Assembly (NCBI GenBank): GCA_029259695.1
Contig: JAJDEQ010000133.1
Span: 1-60,166 of the forward strand
Direction: 5' to 3'
Length of the DNA: 60,166 nucleotides
Origin: Planctomycetota bacterium
GTDB taxonomy: Bacteria; Planctomycetota; B15-G4
Shown: positions 50,274 through 58,805 of the stretch, in pieces
How the letters are laid out: every line of letters begins with the position of its first letter
Numbering within the stretch: the first letter of the stretch is position 1
Made by a program: the position numbers and the translations under genes
The notes under the pieces: generated by a model
What the model was told of the DNA's origin: nothing
The model's database searches: none
What the model saw: the letters and a program-made list of their open reading frames with translations, nothing else

Positions 50274-51470
50274 ATGGCGAACCGACGCTACCTGCGCCTT
50301 GCGCTGGTCGTCGTGATCGGCGCCGCCGCATGGACCGTCTGGTCCCTTGGCAGCGACGCACGTCGCGATGCCGCCCTGGCCCGGGAGCTGGCCGCCGCGG
50401 CTCCGAGCCGCTTCGCAGCCGCGTTCTACCGCGGTTCCCCAGCGGAGGGCAGCATTCGTGTGCTGCCTCTCGAAGAACGCGACGCACGCGAGCGGAGCCT
50501 GGCCCTGCTACGCGAGCAGGCGCAGGCCCTCGACGCCCTGCATGGGCAGCTCCGCAATCCTGCCGACCTCGATGCTTTCCAGGAGCTGTTCGTCCTGGCG
50601 AAAGCCGAGAACGAACTCGAGCGATCCGGCATTCCGCCGACGGGTCGCTTCAGCGAAGAGCTGCGCGGCCTGCTCGACGCAGCAGGTCGCACGCAGTTCG
50701 ATCGCCTGATGACCGACATCCAGCTCGCCACGCCGATCGCCATCGATGGTCGCGATGACATCTTCGCCGCACGCGTCGTCGAGGCCGTGCACGCCCTGGA
50801 GCGATCGGAGCCCGGAAGCGGCGCGGTGGTCTTCGTCTTTACGGGCGCTCGTCACGTGGAGGGCGTGGCTCAGCGTGTCGAGCAGGCACTCGGCGTGTCA
50901 CGTGCAGGACCCGCGCACGATCTCGCGGCGACCTTCGAGCGCGCCCTGGCAGGCATCGACCGCGACTCGTCGACAGCGGTCCACGCACAGCTCGCCGAGG
51001 GCCTCAATGCCGGCGTCCCCGATGTCGACATCGGCCCCGTCCGTCTCCGCGGTGACGTGCACACACCGTTCTTCGACGCGGTACGCGAGGTCGGCTTCGA
51101 GTGGTTCCTACCCGAGGTCGAGCACTACGAACGGGCCTACGCCGTCTCGATCCAACGCTACGCCGACGTCGTCGACGAGGTTCGCGAACTCGCCCGCGCC
51201 GGTCGGCACATCGAGTTCCTCACCGAGCTCGACGCCACCACGCTGATCGACAGCCACGGCGACGTGTTGCGCGAGGAACGTCTCGCGGCACTCGAGCAAG
51301 GACTCGGCGCTCGCATCGCGTCCGGTCAACTCGACGGTGACACGGCCGAACTCCCTCTGCGCGCCAACCGGCTGTTTCCGTTCTTCGTGATCGGCCCGAG
51401 CGCGCTGCTCATGGCGCAGCTCGACAAGTCGACGCTGCCGGCGCCGTTCCTTCGCGAGCTGCGCCGCTAG
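50274..51470 (+). CDS. Membrane-anchored protein of unknown function (TraB-like features)
   Basis: 398 residues. A single N-terminal helix (RLALVVVIGAAAWTVWSL) is followed by a helical, charged exported part. A segment reading GRDDIFAARVVEAVHAL then AVVFVFTGARHVEGVAQRVE resembles the RD..(A)-x..GA-x-H pattern of TraB/haem-uptake-like proteins, but this is weak. The rest (EHYERAYAVSIQRYADVV, AEGLNAGVPDVDIGPVRL) is not recognised. ATG at 50274 has AAGGAG about 12 bases upstream. Confidence 0.5.
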   Translation: MANRRYLRLALVVVIGAAAWTVWSLGSDARRDAALARELAAAAPSRFAAAFYRGSPAEGSIRVLPLEERDARERSLALLREQAQALDALHGQLRNPADLDAFQELFVLAKAENELERSGIPPTGRFSEELRGLLDAAGRTQFDRLMTDIQLATPIAIDGRDDIFAARVVEAVHALERSEPGSGAVVFVFTGARHVEGVAQRVEQALGVSRAGPAHDLAATFERALAGIDRDSSTAVHAQLAEGLNAGVPDVDIGPVRLRGDVHTPFFDAVREVGFEWFLPEVEHYERAYAVSIQRYADVVDEVRELARAGRHIEFLTELDATTLIDSHGDVLREERLAALEQGLGARIASGQLDGDTAELPLRANRLFPFFVIGPSALLMAQLDKSTLPAPFLRELRR

Positions 51471-51479
51471 CCCCTCTCG

Positions 51480-52310
51480 CTAGAAGATCCGAACGCTGGC
51501 GACGAATGGCAGGTGATCCGAGACCTGCTTCTTGAACACCTCCCGACCCATGTCCATTGTCCAGTGCATCGGGAAGAGCCGCAGACTGCCGCGCACATAG
51601 TCGGTCGAATAGGTACGCGAAACGGCGAAGCCATCCAGCAGATTCGCACGCCCCTTGGGGAGAATGTGTGAGTACCGGTCCTGCAAGTCCCAGCACGAGA
51701 CGAAGTCCATCAAGTCCTCACCGCCCAGATGATGGAAGTTGCTCACGTCTTGACCTGGAATCATGTTGAAGTCGCCCATGAGCATGATCGTGCGTCTGGT
51801 CAGCCCCGGGGTCTTCCGCAACTCGGCGATGTGCTTGCCGATCTTCTTGCACTGGCTGTCGCGCTTCTTCTGCTCGGAGGCGTCGCGGCCGGACTTCAGA
51901 TGCACACCGATCAGGATGGCCCTGAACTTCCCGATCTTCACGTCCGCCTGGATCGCCCGTCGACCCTTCGCGTAGCTGCCTTGCGAACCGGCAATCAGCT
52001 TGGCGTTGCTCACCTCCACACCCTTCTTGTGAAGGAAGCCGATGTGAATGTTGCCGTGCGGTTGCGGCACGATCGTATGGTCGTACGGGAGGTCGTATTC
52101 GTCCTTCAGGAGCTGAGCCAGGCGAGTGATGTGACTGACGGGACTGACCTCGACGAGCGTCACCAGCTCCGCATCCAGCAACGCCAGGCCCTCCGCTTGG
52201 CTCTTTGCCCGCTTGCTGTTGGGCGAAATGCCGACAGCAGAGTTGAATTGATTGAAGCCCGCGAGATTCCAGACCGCAATGCGGGCGAGACTGTGCTTGA
52301 ACTCACTCAT
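51480..52310 (-). CDS. Endonuclease/exonuclease/phosphatase-family protein
   Basis: 276 residues with the EEP motif order: IAVWNLAGFNQFN, LVTLVEVSPVSH (Glu), FLHKKGVEVSN, ILIGVHLKSGRD, IMLMGDFNMIPGQD (G-D-F-N) and SDHLPFVASV (S-D-H). All metal- and phosphate-binding residues of the fold are present, so a magnesium-dependent phosphodiesterase or nuclease is likely; DNA or lipid substrate is unknown. ATG at 52310 follows gggagaaggcacg. It overlaps the tail of a pseudogene fragment by eight bases. Confidence 0.8.
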   Translation of the reverse strand: MSEFKHSLARIAVWNLAGFNQFNSAVGISPNSKRAKSQAEGLALLDAELVTLVEVSPVSHITRLAQLLKDEYDLPYDHTIVPQPHGNIHIGFLHKKGVEVSNAKLIAGSQGSYAKGRRAIQADVKIGKFRAILIGVHLKSGRDASEQKKRDSQCKKIGKHIAELRKTPGLTRRTIMLMGDFNMIPGQDVSNFHHLGGEDLMDFVSCWDLQDRYSHILPKGRANLLDGFAVSRTYSTDYVRGSLRLFPMHWTMDMGREVFKKQVSDHLPFVASVRIF

Positions 52311-52475
52311 CGTGCCTTCTCCCTTCCCCGGTACCAGCGCAGCCTTGGTCGCCCTCGCGCGCGAACTCGAAGCGCTGGGGCCGGCCGCCGTTGATGAAGC
52401 CGATCGAGGCACTCAGCGTACCCTCTGCCGCGACTTCGTACACGATGCGCTGCGGGGAGTCGTGGCGGGGGTTCT
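52303..52475 (-). pseudogene. C-terminal remnant of a DUF6265-like gene
   Basis: Minus-strand codons 52475 to 52303 read QNPRHDSPQRIVYE, then LSASIGFINGGRPQRFEF, which matches the end of DUF6265 proteins (NP-x-HDFPQRI, then GR-x..F). A stop (TAA at 52476-52478) directly precedes it, and no start codon or upstream part of the family is present. It is therefore a truncated remnant, probably of a former cassette or neighbouring gene. Confidence 0.5.
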
Positions 52476-52488
52476 GTTACCGGGTGGC

Positions 52489-52968
52489 TCAGACCGCACT
52501 CGGTGCCCAGTCCAACTTCAGGTAGACCTCTCGCTCGTCCACCTTCTCGGCATCGACAAAGCCCAACCCCCGGTAGAACTTCTCCACGTAGTCGTTCTCC
52601 TTGGTCACGGAAGTCCCGATGAACTCGATCTCGGGCATCATCTTCAACCGCCGGAGCAACTCGACCATCGCGGCCCGCCCGTATCCCTTCTGCTGGTGCT
52701 CCGCTCCGATCATCAGCCGCGTGATGAACCCGACACCATCCATGACCTGGTACATGAGGAACCCCACCAGCTTCTCATCGGGCTGCTCTTCTCTTCCAAA
52801 GACGGATCCATCATAGATGGCAAGGGGAACAAGCCTTGGATTGACCTTCGCTTGAGCCAACGAGTAGACATTGTCCGCCACGTTGTCGACCTGATGTTCC
52901 GCGACTCGAAGACGAATACACGCATGGAAGTTGTCACGCGTGATCTCGCGCAGCACCACTGTCCTCAT
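52489..52968 (-). CDS. GNAT N-acetyltransferase
   Basis: 159 residues: VLREITRDNFHACIRLRVA, LAIYDGSVFGREEQPDEKLVGF, GVGFITRLMIGAEHQQKGYGRAAMVELL (acetyl-CoA motif Q-x-x-G-x-G/A) and the end FYRGLGFVDAEKVDEREVYLKLD. The family fits SPERM/SpeG-like or other small-molecule acetyltransferases; the substrate is unknown. ATG at 52968 has GGAG seven bases upstream. Confidence 0.8.
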   Translation of the reverse strand: MRTVVLREITRDNFHACIRLRVAEHQVDNVADNVYSLAQAKVNPRLVPLAIYDGSVFGREEQPDEKLVGFLMYQVMDGVGFITRLMIGAEHQQKGYGRAAMVELLRRLKMMPEIEFIGTSVTKENDYVEKFYRGLGFVDAEKVDEREVYLKLDWAPSAV

Positions 52969-53004
52969 TGCACACTCCAAAGCGCCGGCCGACTCCACAG
53001 GACC

Positions 53005-53070
53005 AGCCAACGTCATTGCCGCTCAGCGGCGGGCCGCGCACCGGACCGTCCGCCGACCTGAAGCACCAGG
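53005..53070 (-). other. attC recombination site (degenerate R'')
   Basis: On the minus strand the site ends in gacgttggct (R' box, 53005-53014) preceded by cgctgagcggcaatg; on the plus strand it begins agccaacgtcattgccgctc. The distal R'' box is poor and lies within the coding end of the methyltransferase gene, so that gene runs through the site. It is recognisably the same family as the sites further right. Confidence 0.6.
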
Positions 53071-53786
53071 CACAGGTAACCGTAGTCTTCGCCGCAGGCC
53101 TCGTAGATCTCCCGTTCGAGCCGGGTCGCGGCGTAGATCGGGAGCTCGCCGTGCTGCGCGATCGCGTCGCGGAGCGGGGCTTCGACTCCGGCGTAGTACG
53201 CGTGCCAATCCTCGGCCGGGAGACGGAACGAGGCGATCAGTTCGTAGCCCGCGCTCCGCGCTTGATCAATGCGCGTGGCCTCGTCACGCATGTCGGGGTA
53301 CTCGCTTGCGAAGAAGGCGCGCGCACGCTCGGCTGGCTCGTCGACGAACCAGACGAGCTCCGTCACGACCAGGCACCCCCCGGCCCGCAGCAGCGGGCGC
53401 CACGCTCTCAGGGCGTTCACGAAGCCGATCGAGTACGCGCTGCCCTCGGCCCAGATCAGGTCGAAGTCAGCACCGAGCGATGCGGCGTCCGCCATGTCGG
53501 CGGCGACCGTCGTGATGCGGTCGCCGAGACCGCGCTTCTCGGCGTGCACTCGCAGCGCCGCGAGGAAGGGTGGATGGATGTCGACCGCCGTGACGTGAGC
53601 GCCGGTGTCCTTCGCGAGCACGAGGGTCGATCCCCCGGTGCCGCAACCCAGATCGAGCACACGCTCGACCCGCGAGAACCCGGGCACCAATCCCAGCGCG
53701 CGACGCGTGGTCTCCACGCTGCCAGGGCCCTGCCGCGGCGTGCCCTCGAAGAGCTCGCACAGCAGCTTCAGCTCATCAGCATCCAT
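53013..53786 (-). CDS. Class I SAM-dependent methyltransferase
   Basis: 257 residues: ERVLDLGCGTGGSTLVLAKDTG (motif I), VTAVDIHPPFLAALRVHAEK, FDLIWAEGSAYSIGFVNALR (motif for post-II), LLRAGGCLVVTELVWFVDEP and YAGVEAPLRDAIAQHGEL near the end. It is a cassette gene: its stop, TGA at 53013-53015, lies within the attC-like site, and the last 15 residues are encoded by the site itself, so they are unlikely to be conserved. The substrate is unknown. Confidence 0.8.
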   Translation of the reverse strand: MDADELKLLCELFEGTPRQGPGSVETTRRALGLVPGFSRVERVLDLGCGTGGSTLVLAKDTGAHVTAVDIHPPFLAALRVHAEKRGLGDRITTVAADMADAASLGADFDLIWAEGSAYSIGFVNALRAWRPLLRAGGCLVVTELVWFVDEPAERARAFFASEYPDMRDEATRIDQARSAGYELIASFRLPAEDWHAYYAGVEAPLRDAIAQHGELPIYAATRLEREIYEACGEDYGYLCLVLQVGGRSGARPAAERQ

Positions 53787-53918
53787 GGCTGGCGAAGACG
53801 TCTTGCATGACCGCCTCTCTCACACTCGAACTTCTGTTGCTCCCCGCGACGACACGACCATACCGCCCGGCCCCGCGGCGAACCCCTGTCTGTTGCGGCC
53901 GTGTGCCCGGCGGCCGGA

Positions 53919-54725
53919 TCAACGCCTGGCCGTCACGACGAAGTGCTGGACCGGAAAGACCACGCCGTGGTCATCGACGCTCGCTTCGACGAGTGCTTCC
54001 ATCTCGGACGTGAGGGCCGCCTGCATCCGCGGAGCGCGGATCTCGTCGTCAGGGATGTTGAGCGTTTCGTACCGAACCAGGTGGGCGACGGATGGATACC
54101 GAAGCGTGTCGATGCGAATCACCACCTCGACGTCCAGGAAGCCGGCTTGCTCGAACAGGGCGCGCATCTGGCCGACACTCTGCATGACGAACGGGGCGCG
54201 CATGAAGTCGGCCGCCGCCGGACCGGCGTGCTTCTCCAGGGCATCGATGAGATGCGCGAACGATGGGATGAAGTCGGGAGTACGAAAGACGTTGAGGCCG
54301 ACGCGCCCACCGGGCTTCAGTGCGCGGCGCATCTCCCGCACCGCCAGTTCCCGATCAGGAAGGAACATGATTGCCTGCTGACACAACGCGACGTCGTATT
54401 GCCCGTCGGGAACAGGAAGCTCGAGAGCGCTTCCCTCCAGGAACTCGACCTGGTCGACGAATGCCGCTGCGCTCCGCGCGACCTCGATCATCTCGGGATT
54501 CAACTCGACGCCTGTCACGCGACCGAGGCTGCCCACGCGACGAGCAGCGCAGCGCGACACGACTCCCGTGCCGCAGGCGACGTCCAAGACGTGTTCTTGC
54601 GGCTGCACGCTGACCCTGTCCACGAGGTCTTCAGCCAGAGCCGCGCAGTGGATCGGAACCATGTAGCGCTCGTAGGCCTCCGCTCCGGAGCCCGTGAGTT
54701 GGAAACCGCTCTCGTCCTTCGCCAA
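53919..54725 (-). CDS. Class I SAM-dependent methyltransferase
   Basis: 268 residues: DVACGTGVVSRCAARRVG (motif I), VTGVELNPEMIEVARSAAAF, DVALCQQAIMFLPDRELAVREMRRALKPGGRVGLNVFR. The central LCQQ..FLPD segment is a common UbiE/COQ5-type pattern. It starts at TTG 54725. It is not closely similar to its neighbour at 53013, so it is not a duplication. No clear attC was found at its 3' side. Substrate unknown. Confidence 0.8.
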   Translation of the reverse strand: MAKDESGFQLTGSGAEAYERYMVPIHCAALAEDLVDRVSVQPQEHVLDVACGTGVVSRCAARRVGSLGRVTGVELNPEMIEVARSAAAFVDQVEFLEGSALELPVPDGQYDVALCQQAIMFLPDRELAVREMRRALKPGGRVGLNVFRTPDFIPSFAHLIDALEKHAGPAAADFMRAPFVMQSVGQMRALFEQAGFLDVEVVIRIDTLRYPSVAHLVRYETLNIPDDEIRAPRMQAALTSEMEALVEASVDDHGVVFPVQHFVVTARR

Positions 54726-54804
54726 TGGGCTGGCCCTCTCGCGCTCGGGTGACCGTCGCTGTCTGCTGTGTCAGGCGATCGCTGGAACTGTCGCAGTCGA
54801 TGCC

Positions 54805-54870
54805 GCACAACGCCGCTCGACCGCGCGCCCTGACCTGCATCGTAGCGAAGCCTCGAGGCCCGTTCCCGCG
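54805..54870 (-). other. Possible attC-like site
   Basis: On the minus strand gtcgagcggcgttgtgc (54805-54821) resembles the L'-R' end of the attC sites. The other half, near gatgcaggtcaggg, is weak. It lies 41 bases beyond the 3' end of the peptidase gene, where a site is expected. Confidence 0.3.
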
Positions 54871-54910
54871 GCTCGGCGACTGCAGCGGCGGAGTCGCCCG
54901 GACCGGGCGG

Positions 54911-56125
54911 TCACCGCAGCTTCGGGGCTGACTCCTCGAGTCGGTTGTACCGGCGCAGCACGTCCTGGAGTTCACCATGATCAAGCGCATGGACCGTGCT
55001 TCCGTTGAGCCCGGTCATGACCTGCGCGGCGACGAGCGAGTTGATCACCGCCTCTTCCGTGGCCTGGATCGTCGCCGTGAAGAGCGGGCCCATCTCGTAC
55101 GGCCACACCGTCTCCGTACGCAGTCGCTCGGGAGTGTCTTCGACCCACTCGAACTCCATGGTCGAAAACGCGATCACGATGTCCCCGGAGTACGGGCTCG
55201 CGGTGGCGCCGTTGCGAGCCAGGCCCAGCGTCGCCCGGCGTGCAAGAGCCTTCAGCGTCAACGGGCTGAGCGGAGCATCCGTGGCCACGACGACGATCAC
55301 GGAGCGCCCCTCGCGCTGCTCGTCGCCGGCCTGCTCCTCGCCGGCCTGCTCGTCGCCGGCCTGCTTCGCGGGCGCCTCGCGGAACTCAGGCAGCGGCGTG
55401 GTCAGTTCCCGACCCACGGGCACCCCCGCGATGCGCAGCTCGTCGCGAGCGCCGTAGTTGGTCTGCACGAGCACACCGACGGTATAGGCGCCCTGCTCCG
55501 CGGGCAGGACTCGTGATGACGTTCCGATCCCCGCCTTGAGGTCGTGGCAGAACATCCCGGTCCCACCCCCGACGCTCCCCTCGGGCACCGGGCCGGACCG
55601 GGCTCCGTCGAGCGCCGCGAAGACATGCTCCTCGGTGACCGGGAAGGCCAGGTAGTCACTCAGCTCGGCGTCCCACGTGTCCGCGACGACCGGCATGTGG
55701 ACGGGACGATCGGGGAATCGCCTGGCGGACCACTTGATGACCGCGGTGTAGACGGTGCCGTTGCTCGCGGTGCCCGTCAGCATGAGCGGCGACCGGAGCC
55801 AACCGAACTCCTCGGCAAAGATCGCGCCCGACAGTTCGGCATCGCCGTTCAGGACGTACGTCGCAGCCGGGAACAGCCCCAGCTCCGCTCTCGGGAGCAC
55901 GGCAGTCACACCAGTCCTGATGGCGTCAGCACCGTGCCCCTCGATCAGCGTCGTGTGCCCGACCAGGACGCCGCTGACATCCGTGATGGCGTTCAGCGGA
56001 CCCGGCGCGCCGTCGAAGGGGACGCCAAGATCCCGGGCTCGCGGGCGCCCCTGCTCCTGAGCCTGAAGCGCGCCGACGACCACGAGCGACAACAACACCG
56101 ATCGGAGCAAGATGATCCTCTTCAA
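54911..56125 (-). CDS. Exported P1-family (DmpA/BapA-like) aminopeptidase
   Basis: 404 residues with a signal peptide (LRSVLLSLVVVGALQAQ). The fold is that of self-cleaving DmpA-type peptidases: DLGVPFDGAPGPLNAITDVSGVLVGHTT, TASNGTVYTAVIKWSARRF, GSVGGGTGMFCHDLKAGIGTSS and VIVVVATDAPLSPLTLKALARRA. Family members cleave a Gly-Ser bond to expose the catalytic Ser; here the serine before VIVVVATDAP is preceded by Arg (EGRS). A threefold repeat of AGDEQ/AGEEQ (about 250-264) lies just before it, encoded by 15-bp units. It likely removes N-terminal D- or L-residues outside the cell. Start TTG at 56125 abuts an attC site. Confidence 0.8.
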   Translation of the reverse strand: MKRIILLRSVLLSLVVVGALQAQEQGRPRARDLGVPFDGAPGPLNAITDVSGVLVGHTTLIEGHGADAIRTGVTAVLPRAELGLFPAATYVLNGDAELSGAIFAEEFGWLRSPLMLTGTASNGTVYTAVIKWSARRFPDRPVHMPVVADTWDAELSDYLAFPVTEEHVFAALDGARSGPVPEGSVGGGTGMFCHDLKAGIGTSSRVLPAEQGAYTVGVLVQTNYGARDELRIAGVPVGRELTTPLPEFREAPAKQAGDEQAGEEQAGDEQREGRSVIVVVATDAPLSPLTLKALARRATLGLARNGATASPYSGDIVIAFSTMEFEWVEDTPERLRTETVWPYEMGPLFTATIQATEEAVINSLVAAQVMTGLNGSTVHALDHGELQDVLRRYNRLEESAPKLR

Positions 56126-56130
56126 TGCCT

Positions 56131-56199
56131 GCCCAACGTCTCGTCTCCTGCCGCTCAGCTCCCGCGCGTCGCGCGTTCAGCCGCTGCAGCAAGCCGGGC
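56131..56199 (-). other. attC recombination site
   Basis: 69 bases. The plus strand reads gcccaacgtc at 56131-56140 and ends with agccgggcgg near 56200; on the minus strand the R' box is gacgttgggc. Arms (tgccgctcagc and gctgcagcggctg) pair imperfectly. The peptidase start codon at 56125 follows directly. R'' is degenerate. Confidence 0.55.
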
Positions 56200-56219
56200 G
56201 GCATGGTATCAACCGACGC

Positions 56220-56729
56220 TCAGCGGGCAGCCAGGCGCTCGACCAAGACGTCGTTCACCGCCTGCCAGCACGCCGGTGACACTCCGTCGTTCCACACGAC
56301 GATGAAGACCCGACCTCCACGGTGCACGCGAACGAGGTCGAGGCCCACCACGCCTGCCCAGATCCCGCGCAGGGTGCCCTCGAGCTGATCGGCGTCCCCG
56401 CTGGGCGCCACTTCCAATCCGTAGAAGCCGAGTTCGCTCTCGCCGTCGTACAGGGCGTAGAGCGCCGCGCGGATCCCGTCGCCGCCGAGCTGGCCCTGCG
56501 ATGCGTTGCGCGCGATGGACGCGACGACCTCGGCGTCCGTCGTGAAGTGCGGGTTGTCCCGCACGCCCGGGGGCACTCCGTGATTCGCCCCCTCGAGCGG
56601 CTTCGGCCCGAGCGAGACGTGCAGCTCGTCTCCGTCGAGGACGAACGGCTCCAGTCCACTCGTCGCGCAAGCGCCGAGGGTGACGAGCAGCAGCAAGCTG
56701 GCAGCGGGTGTAACGCGTTTCGTCGCCAC
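56220..56729 (-). CDS. Lipoprotein of unknown function
   Basis: 169 residues from GTG 56729, which has GAGGAG four bases upstream. The signal ends in a lipobox (LLLLVTLGACATSG). The rest, LYDGESELGFYGLEVAPSGD and LVRVHRGGRVFIVVWNDGVSPAC, suggests a small mixed alpha/beta domain with no known family. It ends 20 bases from an attC site and is probably a cassette gene. Confidence 0.65.
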   Translation of the reverse strand: MATKRVTPAASLLLLVTLGACATSGLEPFVLDGDELHVSLGPKPLEGANHGVPPGVRDNPHFTTDAEVVASIARNASQGQLGGDGIRAALYALYDGESELGFYGLEVAPSGDADQLEGTLRGIWAGVVGLDLVRVHRGGRVFIVVWNDGVSPACWQAVNDVLVERLAAR

Positions 56730-56767
56730 GATACTCCTCGGCGGTAAGTGCGATGCCTGGCTGAGTC

Positions 56768-57562
56768 CTATCCCGGCACCAAAGCCAGGCACACTCCGAC
56801 CGGGTCCTCAACAACCGCACACTTGTGCTCCCCATCGGTCCCCTGCGTCGACTTGATGACCCGACCTCCTTCCGCTCGCACGCGACGGAGACTCTCGGCG
56901 AGGTCGCCAACCGGAAGGTAGATCATCCAGGCAGGCGGCAGGCCCTGGTTCGCGCCGCGCGCATGACAGACACCCGCCGCGGGCGCTCCATCACCACCAA
57001 ACATGTTGTAGTCGGCGTAGCGCTCGTTTGCGTCCGCCAGCTCGACGTCCTGCACCGACCAGCCAACGACCTGTCGGTAGAAGTCCGCAGTTGCCGAGGC
57101 GTCGGAGACGGTCAGGTCGAGCCAGGAGATGCAACCCACAGAGCCCGCCGCGGCGCGCGATGCGCCCTCGGCTGGGGGAATCGCATCCGCAGAAACGACC
57201 GGGATGATCCCGAATGCCGCCCCATTCGCATCGCGCAACACCGCCCACTGGCTCTTTCCATCGCCGTCTTTGCCATGCATGAGCTCGTGCCCACCCAGCT
57301 CGAGCGCACGCTGCGCACTGGCCGCCACATCCGCAACCTGGATGTGCGGCATCCATTGGAGCGGAAGGTCAGCGTACTCCGGGGTGCGCGCGCCCAAGCC
57401 GATGATCGGCGTGCCCCGGTTGTTCATCAGATCCTCGCGCCAAAGCGGATTCTCGCCCGTGCTGAGCACACGTGAGTAGAAGCGCACTTCGCGCTCGTGT
57501 TCGGGAACGGCGATGTCGGCGCTGAGGATTCCGCCGACGCGTGGAATGTAGGAGGCACTCAT
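56768..57562 (-). CDS. Two-domain VOC (glyoxalase-like) protein
   Basis: 264 residues with two vicinal oxygen chelate modules. First: GGILSADIAVPEHEREVRFYSRVLSTG, with PLQWMPHIQVADVAASAQRALELGG. Second: SWLDLTVSDASATADFYRQVVGWSVQDVEL, closing GDGEHKCAVVEDPVGVCLALVPG. The paired modules build a metal site as in extradiol dioxygenases or resistance proteins. Substrate unknown. ATG at 57562 has an upstream AGGA; the preceding tgccaaccagga recurs before the MORN gene, so it is probably a conserved cassette 5' end. Confidence 0.8.
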   Translation of the reverse strand: MSASYIPRVGGILSADIAVPEHEREVRFYSRVLSTGENPLWREDLMNNRGTPIIGLGARTPEYADLPLQWMPHIQVADVAASAQRALELGGHELMHGKDGDGKSQWAVLRDANGAAFGIIPVVSADAIPPAEGASRAAAGSVGCISWLDLTVSDASATADFYRQVVGWSVQDVELADANERYADYNMFGGDGAPAAGVCHARGANQGLPPAWMIYLPVGDLAESLRRVRAEGGRVIKSTQGTDGEHKCAVVEDPVGVCLALVPG

Positions 57563-57618
57563 GGCTCGCGTCCTGGTTGGCATCACGTTGGTGGCGCGTG
57601 AAGGTTCTCTGCCGGAGA

Positions 57619-57724
57619 TCCTAACCAATGCTTCGCGATCGCGGCAGGCCCAGAGGCGGCCTCACGGCGGTGACGGCGATCAGCGCCGGCCCCAAGGGTC
57701 GTCCGCTGCGTCGGCTTGCTGGGC
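57619..57724 (-). other. attC-like recombination site
   Basis: About 106 bases immediately past the end of the gene at 57735. On the minus strand the R' box is ggttaggatc at 57616-57625 and the R'' box is gcccagcaagc at 57714-57724 with L'' gacgcagcgg. The arms fit only partly, so the exact boundaries are uncertain. Confidence 0.5.
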
Positions 57725-57734
57725 GTCATTCTTG

Positions 57735-58250
57735 TCACGCTTCAGTACCTGAGCGGGGTCGCCTCTCATCATCAGGAATGGCATCCCACTCTCCCCACGA
57801 AATGCGACGGCCAGGGAAGCCGACGTTATTGAACGGCCATTGTGAAGCCAGCCAACTCTCGACCGAAGCCAGCAGCCGATCTTCGAGACCACCGGATAGT
57901 TCGCTGGAACGCGCCCACAGGCAAACCTCTGCGTCGTACCCATTCTTCGAAGTTGGCTCGATGTATACACAACCGAGCACGCTTGATTCGTCGGGCGAGA
58001 CGACCGTGTAGGTGAATGAACGCCGAACTTGAAACTCTTTCTGATGCCACCCGAGGTCGATCAGATTCTGCTCCAGTGTAAGGCCGATAGGCCACTTCCC
58101 ACCCGGCCAGATCTCGCTTACATGATCGACGCTGGACATCACGGCGTCGTAATCCTTCACCACATCGTTGACCGTGAGCATCCTTAGCCGAAAGCCTTCG
58201 CCCTCCAACGAATCTGGAACCTGAAACTCGACCGGAACAAAACGTTTCAA
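57735..58250 (-). CDS. GNAT-like protein of unknown substrate (cassette gene)
   Basis: 171 residues from TTG 58250, which has GGAGG five bases upstream. The middle, FTYTVVSPDESSVLGCVYIEPTSKNGYDAEVCLWARSSEL, and the end SWGEWDAIPDDERRP resemble a divergent acetyltransferase fold, with the acetyl-CoA loop not clear. It is flanked by attC sites on both sides (57619-57724 and 58275-58341), so it is one complete cassette. Codon use is less GC-rich than in the left half of the window. Confidence 0.6.
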   Translation of the reverse strand: MKRFVPVEFQVPDSLEGEGFRLRMLTVNDVVKDYDAVMSSVDHVSEIWPGGKWPIGLTLEQNLIDLGWHQKEFQVRRSFTYTVVSPDESSVLGCVYIEPTSKNGYDAEVCLWARSSELSGGLEDRLLASVESWLASQWPFNNVGFPGRRISWGEWDAIPDDERRPRSGTEA

Positions 58251-58274
58251 TTCACCCTCCACGAAGCTGGTGAC

Positions 58275-58341
58275 GCCCAACGCCGTTGCGGTTCAGCTGC
58301 CGGCCGCGCAGCGGACCGTCCGCTGCACGCGCATGTCAGGC
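58275..58341 (-). other. attC recombination site
   Basis: 67 bases with strong boxes. On the minus strand it starts gcctgacatgcgcgtgcagc (R''-L'') and ends ggcgttgggc (R'). The plus-strand arm gcggttcagctgc pairs with gcgcgtgcagcgg when one extra G is left unpaired, as in functional attC sites. The stop TGA of the gene at 58336 lies inside its R'' box. Confidence 0.8.
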
Positions 58342-58767
58342 GGAGGCCCAGGGATCATAGGAGCCGAAGTTCCAAACGTGCCCTTCGGGATCGCGGCAAG
58401 AGTAGTCCCGGCCTCCGTAGTCCTCGTCCCTGATTCCAATCACGATCTCCGCGCCCGCCGCGACAGCTCGTGCGTAGTGTTTGTCGACGTCGTCGACGAT
58501 GATGTAAGGGCTCTGAGAAACGGCACCACCCAGAGCGCCCGGCGGCTTCTGAAGGTCGTCGAACTCGCTCGCGCGCGCGGAGCCGAGCATGACCATTCCG
58601 TTCCCGAAGACGAGCTGTGCGTGGACGATTGCGCCGTCTTCACCGGGCACGACGAGGTGCCTCTCGAATCCGAACGCCTCGCAGAGCCACGCGATAGCTG
58701 CCGCTGCGTCGTTGTATCGCATGGTCGGAATCACCGTCGCCGCTGTGGTCTTCGCATTGTCCGCCAA
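58336..58767 (-). CDS. Small VOC (glyoxalase-like) protein, cassette gene
   Basis: 143 residues from TTG 58767, preceded by AGGAGAG. VOC signature: TMRYNDAAAAIAWLCEAFGFE, GMVMLGSARASEF and FGRDYSCRDPEGHVWNFGSYDPW, with the C-terminal DPEGHVWNFG carrying a typical metal ligand. Single VOC modules of this kind usually act as dimers. Both flanks carry attC sites. Its last codons run into the R'' box of its attC. Confidence 0.8.
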   Translation of the reverse strand: MADNAKTTAATVIPTMRYNDAAAAIAWLCEAFGFERHLVVPGEDGAIVHAQLVFGNGMVMLGSARASEFDDLQKPPGALGGAVSQSPYIIVDDVDKHYARAVAAGAEIVIGIRDEDYGGRDYSCRDPEGHVWNFGSYDPWASA

Positions 58768-58805
58768 TGGCTCTCTCCTGTGTGGTGCGTCGGCCCGATG
58801 TTGCC

